DNA of 64,000 nt from Phaeosaccion multiseriatum. Taxonomy: Eukaryota; Ochrophyta, other classes. The first letter of the stretch is position 1, and each line of letters starts with the position of its first letter. The notes below the pieces were generated by a model. That model searched no databases. It was not told where the DNA came from and saw nothing but the letters and a program-made list of their open reading frames with translations. Of this stretch, positions 56,825-64,000 are shown one piece after another. Location: the NCBI GenBank assembly GCA_965112735.1, contig OZ218950.1, positions 6,758,001 to 6,822,000 on the forward strand, read 5' to 3'. Both the position numbers and the translations under genes were made by a program.

Positions 56825-58560
56825 CATATGTCTATGCATGTACCTACCTACCTATCTATCTATGTATCTATGTATCTATCCATGTATGCTTATTCGAATC
56901 CCCCTCTTCTGGATTCTTGCTGATGCTGATGCTGCTGCTGCTGTTGTTGTTTTTGTTGTTGTTGTTGTTGTTGTTGTTATTGTCCTTCTGCTTCTGAATC
57001 ATCCACTGCTGCTGCTGTATCACCAACTGCTGTGGTGTATGACCAACAGGTCTAGTGGGTCTGTTCAGGGGATCCATCCAGCTGGAACTGCAATCCCGCT
57101 CGTGCGAGTACTCGCTACTGCTCAAGACTCACAAGGGGGATGTTAGCGCGCAGGTAGGTACAGAGGAGGAGAAGCGGGAGAAGGAGGAGGAGGTGGTGGT
57201 GGAGGAGGAGGAGGAGGAGGAGGAGGAGGAGGGGGGAGGGGAGGGAAGGGGAGGGGAGGGGGAGGGGAGGGGAGGGGAGAAGGAGAAGGAGGAGGAGGTG
57301 CATCACCCCCTCTCTGACACCAAATGTAGCCTCCCTCACCCCCCTCTAACCCTCTGCTACCCACTCACCCTCTCTCCCACCCACCCGTCCACTCTTCTCT
57401 CCTTCCCATTGACTTACTCCCCCCCCCCCCCTCTGTCCTGACACCAGGTGCTGGACAAGATGCCCGTGCTTGAGGAGTCAGCGATGGCGCTCAAGGCGGC
57501 GAGAAGGGCGAGGAGTCAGGACAAGCGGAATGGGGGGGAGGATCATGATGGTGATGATGATGATGATGACAATGAGGATGACAATGAGGATGGCTATGGC
57601 CACGGGAAGCGGAAAGGAAGAGGTGCGGGGGGAGGAGGAGGAGGAGGGGGGCTTGGGCTTGAGCCACCAACAGGAGGGGGAGGGGGAGGGAGCTATGATC
57701 TCTTCGGAGGCGTAGCAGGAGGAGGCGTTGGAGCATCAGGGGCAGGAGCAGGGGCAGCGCCGTTAGGGGGGGGTGCTGACTTGCTCGATCTGGACGACCT
57801 CTTCGGAGGGGGAGGGGGAGGGGGGGGCGGAGAGGGGGGGCTCCCTGCGGCACTAGCGCCGTCTGCTGCCGTCGATATCTTTGGTGGAGACCTCCTGGGA
57901 GGGCTTGGCGGAGGTGCAGCAGCGTTGGGGGGAGGGGGAGGGGGAGGGGGAGGGGGAGGGGGAGGGGAGTTGGCCGCTCTAGCTACCCCACCGGGTGTTG
58001 TGGAGACGGGGGGCTTGCTGGGAATGGAACAAGTTGTACCACAAGCAACGCCATTGGGAGGAGGAGGAGGAGGAGGAGGAGGAGGAGGAGGAGGAGGAGG
58101 AGGAGGAGGAGGAGGAGGAGGAGGAGGGGGCTTAGAAGGGATGGGTGGGTTGCCTGTTGCCTACCCGCCTTTCACTGCTCTCGACAAGGACGGGCTTGTG
58201 GTAACGTTCCACCCAATCCGAGCGGTTCCCATCAGTGGCAGCAGCGAGGGCAGCAGCAGCGAGGGCAGCAGCAGCGAGGTGAAGGTGGTGTTTAGCAATA
58301 CGAGCGCACATGATTTGACGGCGCTCCACTTTCAGGCGGCGGTACCCAAGTATGTCCAGCTGGACATGCTGCCGGCGAGCGGGACGGTAGTGGGGGCCAA
58401 CGGTGGGGGCCAAGTGACACAGGTGGTGAGGTTGCAGAACAGTTGCCGGGGGAGCAAACCGGTGCTTATGAAGCTCAAGATTGATTACAGAAGGGGGAGT
58501 GGGGAGGGGGAGGCGGTTTCGGAACAAGTTCAGGTGTCGAGCTTTCCTCCGGATTGGTGA
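50530..58560 (+). CDS. AP1G1: AP-1 adaptor complex subunit gamma (gamma-adaptin)
   Basis: Gamma-adaptin is the large subunit of the AP-1 clathrin adaptor acting between the trans-Golgi and endosomes. Sixteen exons: 50530-50601, 50864-50966, 51273-51388, 51828-51887, 52189-52337, 52671-52854, 53113-53307, 53732-53851, 53974-54056, 54285-54351, 54757-54857, 55210-55348, 55732-55846, 56431-56718, 57050-57153, 57448-58560; 1002 aa in frame. The trunk is unmistakable ('[20 protein letters not shown]', '[20 protein letters not shown]', '[12 protein letters not shown]', 'DLNSDNKFV', '[19 protein letters not shown]', '[19 protein letters not shown]', '[10 protein letters not shown]'). A hinge in exon 16 with acidic and poly-Gly runs ((GGA)n at 58050-58125) leads to the gamma-ear ('[20 protein letters not shown]', 'QVVRLQNS'). 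The start is the ATG at 50530. Identity is secure. Confidence 0.96.
51100..51240 (+). repeat. (CT)n pyrimidine run in AP1G1 intron 2
   Basis: CTCTCTCC repeats ahead of the exon 3 acceptor. Confidence 0.88.
51474..51541 (+). repeat. (GA)n in AP1G1 intron 3
   Basis: GAGAGG then pure GA repeats in the 5' half of the intron. Confidence 0.9.
53308..53465 (+). repeat. GAGT/GGGT repeats expanding from an AP1G1 donor
   Basis: The exon 7 donor GTGAGT is continuous with GAGTGGGTGAGG-type units. Confidence 0.88.
55430..55630 (+). repeat. 14-bp minisatellite in AP1G1 intron 12
   Basis: About 14 copies of GTCAGGACAGGGGT in direct orientation with a few point changes and no spacers. Confidence 0.93.
56167..56352 (+). 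repeat. About 31-bp minisatellite in AP1G1 intron 13
   Basis: Six copies of a unit containing GTGTTCTTGTTCTGTCTCGT followed by GCTGAAGAA; two unit subtypes (TTGTTC and TTTTTC). Confidence 0.93.
56770..56885 (+). repeat. (GTCT)n then (TATC)n in AP1G1 intron 14
   Basis: CTGT tetranucleotides change into CTAC/CTAT units. Confidence 0.9.
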
Positions 58561-58906
58561 CGCGGACGGCAGGAGGGGAGAGAGGATTGAAGCCGTCTGT
58601 CTATACATCTATACACGAGTGGGCACTGCTGTCTCGAGCCATGCATACACGAGTGGGCATTTCTGCCTGTAGGATGCAGAAATGTGGCGTGTGTGTGTGT
58701 GGAGGAGCGGCAGTAGCAGCAACAGCAGTAGGGCATCTCGCTCTTCGAGGATGGGAGGAAGTTGATGATGGACAATACATGGACGAGTAAAGGCCCGACT
58801 GAGCTGCCTTACCTCGCATCTTTCTTAAATGTCTTCTTCTCTCCTCTACTTGCCTGTTTTCATTCCTATTTGGGGGAAACGAATGGAGGAAAGGGCCAAC
58901 AGAAGG

Positions 58907-58944
<38 letters not shown>

Positions 58945-59925
58945 GGACTGAATGACTCACCTTCCTCAGCCTATGCATAATGCTGTTGAGTCACGATCAG
59001 CGGACTCGCTCAGACAGAGGCGAGGGTGGCATCCGCGCCGCCCCCGTTGGTGATATTCTACTTCCAAACGTCGCCAGCAGCGGAGAGATGAGGAAAAAAG
59101 CGTGGAAACTTACGTAACCTTACGTCTCCTCTCCCTGACTCTTCGCCTCTCCCCCTCTTCTATGGAGATGATCCAATTGCCGGAGAGGTGTTTGTGTGCA
59201 AATGTCCTGATTGGGATTGGTGTGGACTTCATGAGTAGTCAGTAGTCGCGGGCAGCCCGGCTGGCCACGATGAAAGCAAGCTTTGGCTTAGGTGAGGAGA
59301 ACATGAAGGGAGGGCGGAGGGCAAGGGGAAGGGGAGAGAGATGTAAGAGAAGAATGAGCAGCAGCATTTGACGACTTACCTTCTCCCATTGCGAGTGCTA
59401 CTCTTATGGTGTGAGCGGAGTGGAGGCATCTGGAGGACTGCTAAAGAAGAGAGAGACAAAGAGAGGGGTGGGAGAGGGAGAGAGCGGGGCGAGAGGGACG
59501 GAGGAAGCGAGAAATGGGAAAGAGGGAGAAAGATAGACACATATACACACACACACAGAGAGAGAGAGAGGACGGGGCGTGAGCTGATGAGGGCACCTTC
59601 TTATGGAGCTGTGTGCGCCAGGAGAAGTCGCAGCGTCAAAGGGATAATTGCCCAAAAAGGGTGTTACTGGGGTGGTCAACCTCTCATCACTGCATCTCCC
59701 CGTCTGATCAGCCCCCCCCCCCCCCCTCTCTCTCTCTCTCTTTACCCCTCTCTCTGTTCCGTGTATGTGTGTTCCGTGCATGTCCTCCTTCCCTATCTGT
59801 ACTCCTGTCCTCTCGATGCCTCAGGTCCAATAGGGCCCAGCAGAAGCACTGACAGCAGCAGCAGCAACAGCAGTGACAGTTGCAGAGCCGCTGCACATAA
59901 CAAGTGCCCTTTGCAAACATTGCAC
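58561..59925. other. Intergenic region upstream of the sigma factor gene
   Basis: Holds a duplicated CATACACGAGTGGGCA block (58611-58660), (CA)n (58911-58942), GAGAGAGGG-rich DNA (59455-59535), (CA)/(GA) runs (59540-59570) and a C-run/(CT)n (59710-59740). The sigma frame is open from 59368 but its Ser/Arg/Pro content there looks non-coding; 5' UTR or an unrecognised first exon is possible. Confidence 0.45.
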
Positions 59926-59950
59926 ATGGCCCGCAACCCAGCCGCGACAC

Positions 59951-59999
<49 letters not shown>

Positions 60000-62811
60000 G
60001 AGAGGCTGCTGTACTACAGGCCACACGGAGGGATGGAGTCAGTACCGCCGTTGCGGTGGGAACGCGAGCAAAGAGTGCGAAAGCAATACTGCTACCGACC
60101 ATCGGCGTAGGAGGCGAAAGCGTGTGGACGGAAGCGGTGGTGGTAGCAGCAGCAGAAGCAGCAGGAGCAGCATTAGCAGCAGCTGTAGAGGCGGCTTTGG
60201 ACTGGCGTGGGCAGTGGGGGTGTTACTGTGCGTGGGGAGCGGGAGCCCCTCGGCGGATGGCTTCATGCAGCAAGGACTGGCGCGCAGTGGGACGGGAAGT
60301 AGTGTTAGCTTCTACTCGGTAGAGCAACAGCATAGAAGTAGTGTTAGCTTGTACTCGGTAGAGCAACAGCATCGAAAGGCGTGTACGATAGGGAGGCAGC
60401 CAAGGTGGACGGAGCAACCTGCCGTGCGCTGTGGTATGAGGAGAGGGGGGCTGGGGACGCAAGCAATGGCAGCAGCGGCGCGAGGACAGGAGGGGGAGGG
60501 CACAGATCACCAACGTGCACAGGACGACGGGAGATGGGGAGCGGGTGGGGGACAGCCACCCCGCCCGTTCTCAGGGGTGGCACCCGTGGATAGAATAGAG
60601 CATAGGGGGGGAGCGACGAGACTGAGAGGAGCAGCGGCAGGAGGGGGGGGGCGGCTGGGCAGTGCCAGTCCAACCAAAGCCGCGGGAGGAAGTGCCGCCG
60701 GAAGGGCGGCCACAGCAGCGGCCGCAGCGGGTGGTGGTGCTGTGGGCGGCAGCGGACCCAGCGGCAGTAGCAGCGGCAGCGCCAGTAGCGGCGGGGGGGG
60801 CTTTACGGGTGTCAGTGGTAGAGGTATGAGGGTGGTTGTTCAAGCGGTAACGGCTGCTGCTGCCGGCGATGGTGGTGATGGGAGCAGCAGCGCCGTCACC
60901 CGACCAAGACCAGGTGTGCGGCGAGCCGTGGGCCGTCCTAGGAAGATTGACAATAGGCCACCAGTTGGGCGACCCAGGGGAAGGCCCCCATCAGCGGGGC
61001 GGTCTGCAGCGGCGTCGAATAGAGCGGGAAAGAAGACGACGGCGTCTTCGACATCTGTGGGCAGGGGTAGGCCAAGGGGCGGGCCCAGGGGGGCAGCGGG
61101 GTCTTCCAGATTGCTTGCGGCTGGGGGTGGAACCCTTTTGGGGACAGGGGGAGGGGGAGTGGATGGGGGGCAGGGGGGCGCTCCGGTGGCAGGAGCGGTG
61201 GTGAGGAGGGGGAGGGGAAGGCCGCCGGGCAGCAAGAACCGAGGAAGAGCGGCTTCTTCACCCTCCCGCTTGGCTGAAAAGACGGCATTTGGGGGGGGGC
61301 TCAGTGTCAACGTCATGGGGAGGATCGACGACACATCAGTAGCAGCAGCAGCAGCAGCAGCAGCAGCCGGAGGAGGAAGAGGTGCTCTGGGTGAAGAGGG
61401 TTGGGGTGCTGGGGGTGGGGCTAGTCTGACAGCGCCTGCAAAGAGAGCAAAGAGAGCTCGCGGACGACCAAGAAAGAACGCGCTCACCTCCTCCTCCTCA
61501 CCAAGGTCTGTGGTGGGTTTCAATGGTTTGTCGGTGGTAGGGTTGGACGCTTTGCCTCCGAAAGTCGTGACGCCCCGCGACAAGGCCGATAGATCCGACA
61601 TCTCGCTGGGCAAGTGGGTGTCCAAGGACAAGGCGAGGCAGGGCCAGGGGCAAGCGGGAGGGAGGGAAGAGGGGCCGGTGCGGAGGACCCGGGCAGAGGC
61701 GTATGAGATGGAGCAGTCATTCAACTTCTTGAAGACCAAGAAGGGCGCCCCTAACGCGGGGCAGACCTCGAGCAACTTTGAGTATTTCAATGCGCTCAAG
61801 CATGACTGCCACCGCCTGCTGGTCAAGGAGGAGGAGTTCTTGTTGGGTGGTTATATTCAGCAGTTTATGTGGAGCGAGCAGAGGAGGAACAATATGACGG
61901 TGGCCATGGGGAGGGAGCCCACACACGAGGAGCTGGCTACGGACCTTAGCTTGGAGCCAGGGGCCCTGGCCAGCGAGATACGCAAGGGCAAGAATGCGAG
62001 AGAGCTTCTCGTGGCCTCGAATCTCCGCCTCGTCGTGTCCATCGCTCGGAGATATCGCTTCCACGGGGCGGCGTTGGAGGACTTGATTCAGGACGGGACA
62101 ATGGGTTTGATCCGGGCGGCAGAGAAGTACGACCCGACTCGAGGCTTTCGGTTCAGTACCTATGCCACGTGGTGGATCCGGCAGAGAGTGCAAATGTCGG
62201 TGAAAAAGCAACGCCTCGTCAAGCTTCCCATTCGTATGCAGGACCAGTCGGAGAAGATTCGGCGGACGGGCTTGCTCGTGTGTAACGTCACGGGGGAGTA
62301 TATAAGCATGGAGGAGGTGGCCGAAAGGCTCAACATCACCACGGCGAGGGTGCAGGAGGTGAAGTTAAAGATGAGGCCGCATTTCTCGCTGGACTTCCCC
62401 AATCGGTCGGGTGGCATGCAGAAGGTGGCGGACAATGCCGCTGACGGGAGCCAGTCGACGGTGGGAGACAACTTGTCTTCAAGGAGTGCGTTGGCGGACG
62501 TCGGTATTGACTACTCGCTCCTACGGTCTCAGCTGGAGTGTTGCATGCACGTGGAGCTCAGTCAGCTCGAGAGAGACATCGTACGGATGCGCATTGGTTT
62601 GGACGATGGGCGAGCAAAGACTGCCAAGGAGCTGGCGGATGTGTTTCAGATGCCGGCGAGGGTGATTCTTCGGGAGGAGAAGGCGGCGATATCCAAGCTG
62701 CGGGAGTCGCACGCCACCTTCGGGTTGAAGAGAGACTACTTTCAGAAGATTGGGATGCCGCAGCAAGAGTGGCCAACCTTCGCCGGACTACGGCCTGAGA
62801 AGGCTGCCTGA
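59926..62811 (+). CDS. Plastid-type sigma-70 factor with N-terminal AT-hook array
   Basis: Nuclear sigma factors direct the bacterial-type RNA polymerase of the plastid. The ORF from ATG 59926 encodes 961 aa. Residues 1-87 are Ser- and Arg-rich; a hydrophobic stretch ('FGLAWAVGVLLCVG', about 90-105) and 'SADGF' (about 108-113) resemble a stramenopile plastid signal with Phe at the cleavage point, although a signal so far from Met1 suggests the true start lies in another exon. Residues about 336-517 carry five AT-hook-like cores (GRPRK, GRPRGRP, GRGRPRG, GRGRPPG, RGRPRK). The sigma domain is canonical: region 2 ('LVASNLRLVVSIARRYRFHG', 'LEDLIQDGTMGLIRAAEKYD', 'FRFSTYATWWIRQ'), region 3, and region 4 ('LERDIVRMRIG', helix-turn-helix 'KTAKELADVFQMPARVILRE'). 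An 11-residue unit (SVSFYSVEQQH) is duplicated near 60300-60374. Family certain; plastid location inferred. Confidence 0.88.
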
Positions 62812-63207
<396 letters not shown>

Positions 63208-63519
63208 TTACTCTCCCTCTGGGTCAGGGAGAGGGAGGGCAGGACCTGCTCCGCGGTTGAGCCGGCCCAGGAAGGCGCGTTCACGCTCCGAGAGCCACAT
63301 CTGGTGACTGCAGCTGACGATCCGGCGGAGTCGGGTCAGGACGTGGCCCTTGGCGGAGGAGCCGGTGCGGCCGGTGCGAGAGACGACGTGTTCCGCGAGG
63401 GCGTGTAAGAGGGACTGCGCCTGTGAGTCGAGTCGTCTGTGCGTCTCGATGGCGAAGGTAAGTCGTAAGGCGAACTCGTGGGTCGGTAGGTGTTGAAGGT
63501 GTTGGCGTGTTGGCGTAAG
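63208..63519 (-). other. Possible coding segment without a start codon
   Basis: A minus-strand frame is open for about 100 codons, ending at TAA (63208-63210), and reads like folded protein ('LPTHEFALRLTFAIETHRRL', 'QSLLHALAEHVVSRTGRTG', 'LRRIVSCSHQMWLSERERAF'). It has no usable upstream ATG, so it would have to be a terminal exon, yet only about 170 bp separate it from the divergent gene at 63689. It could also be a gene fragment. No family is recognised. Confidence 0.3.
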
Positions 63520-63688
63520 GGGGGGGGGGAAACAAAACTAAAATTCAAACGCGAGCGAAACGGATTTATGAAAGAGGGAAAAATCCGTCACATAAATAAG
63601 CATAGCAGTAGCAGCAGGACGGATGGGTGTAGACGAGGCTGAGAGGGGGGGAGGGGAAAGGGACTCCCTTCTTGGCGGGAGTAGGGTG

Positions 63689-64000
63689 ATGGAGGAGCAG
63701 CAGCAGGCGCCCTTGGCAAGTGACCCCCTGGTGCACAAGAGACAACATCCCCCACAAGTCCCCACGGCAACGCCGAGCATCATAAAGCCCGGGCGAGACG
63801 ACGGGCCACCTGGAAAAAAGGGCGTGGGTGGCTATAGAGCAGCTCTGGGTGCCGCTTACATGCTCGCCATGGGCGTGTGCGGTATTGTTCTCGTCGCTCT
63901 GGGCAGCACTCTGGAGGACCTTGCTGAGAATTGCGGCAAGACTTCCACTGAGGCAAGTGGGCTAGCAAGTCAAGTCCTTTGCGCTCATACCGCTCCGTTC
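63689..64000 (+). CDS. Putative MFS-type membrane transporter, N-terminal part (partial)
   Basis: From ATG 63689 the frame is open to the window end (104 codons). A polar, Pro/Gln-rich N-terminus ('MEEQQQAPLASDPLVHKRQ') precedes a hydrophobic helix ('AALGAAYMLAMGVCGIVLVA') and 'LGSTLEDLAENCGKTSTEAS'. A first transmembrane helix followed by 'LG..L.DLAE..G' is typical of major facilitator proteins such as the MFSD4 group, where the segment lies after helix 1. Only the first helix is visible, so substrate and membrane cannot be told. A splice site near the end of the window may exist. No stop codon interrupts the frame. The family call is tentative. Confidence 0.5.
   Translation, partial: MEEQQQAPLASDPLVHKRQHPPQVPTATPSIIKPGRDDGPPGKKGVGGYRAALGAAYMLAMGVCGIVLVALGSTLEDLAENCGKTSTEASGLASQVLCAHTAPF

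Noticed and set aside
59368-59925. Extending the sigma factor to the ORF start at 59368
   Set aside because: The frame opens with TTG, has purine- and pyrimidine-repeat content and shows no targeting or conserved sequence; a spliced upstream exon remains possible.

Overview
The window is nuclear DNA of a eukaryote, most likely a photosynthetic stramenopile (ochrophyte) alga. Genes are GC-rich and dense, on both strands, and split by GT-AG introns of about 100-800 bp. The last complete gene is a sigma-70 factor whose N-terminal part carries a hydrophobic signal ending just before a phenylalanine, the style of secondary-plastid import signals. A complete SPAG6/PF16 gene implies that the lineage makes, or recently made, a motile flagellum, which argues against Nannochloropsis-like algae without flagella. 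The species cannot be named from the sequence. There are no rRNA, tRNA, CRISPR or phage features.

Layout. 148-1377 (-): first exon of a POL5/MYBBP1A nucleolar protein. 1640-8594 (+): divergent TBC-like (Rab-GAP) protein with extreme Gly and Glu tracts. 9923-13954 (+): MAEA/GID9 subunit of the CTLH/GID ubiquitin ligase. 14796-21313 (+): FACT subunit SPT16. 21747-25468 (+): bacterial-type ParA/Soj-like ATPase with an altered P-loop. 25625-26749 (-): unknown charged coiled-coil protein. 27445-30397 (+): alpha/beta-hydrolase-fold protein lacking its catalytic residues. 30447-33041: a locus with a 227-bp foldback, a secreted Cys-rich protein (31292-31969, +) and two related short minus-strand coding remnants. 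33394-37270 (+): TFIIE alpha. 38687-41947 (-): R2R3-MYB protein. 42383-44538 (+): pyroglutamyl-peptidase I. 45507-49062 (-): SPAG6. 50530-58560 (+): AP-1 gamma-adaptin. 59926-62811 (+): plastid sigma factor. 63689-end (+): start of a putative MFS-type membrane protein.

Exon structures were built by hand from splice sites, reading phase and family conservation. For MAEA, SPT16, the hydrolase, TFIIE alpha, MYB, PGPEP1, SPAG6 and AP1G1 the joined exon lengths are exact multiples of three; SPAG6 comes out at 509 aa, the usual length for the family. Neighbours are unrelated housekeeping genes, with no operon logic; several pairs share short divergent promoters (POL5/TBC-like, MYB/PGPEP1, SPAG6/AP1G1).

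The window is saturated with micro- and minisatellites. Many sit in introns and look like expanded splice signals: (GAGT)n grows from the GTGAGT donor, and (CCCT)n or (TCC)n forms the polypyrimidine tract before the acceptor. Most long predicted ORFs in the window are artefacts of these repeats. The most unusual items are the ParA-like ATPase, the sigma factor with an AT-hook array, the duplicated foldback locus at 30.4-33.0 kb and short motifs repeated at splice-proximal sites.
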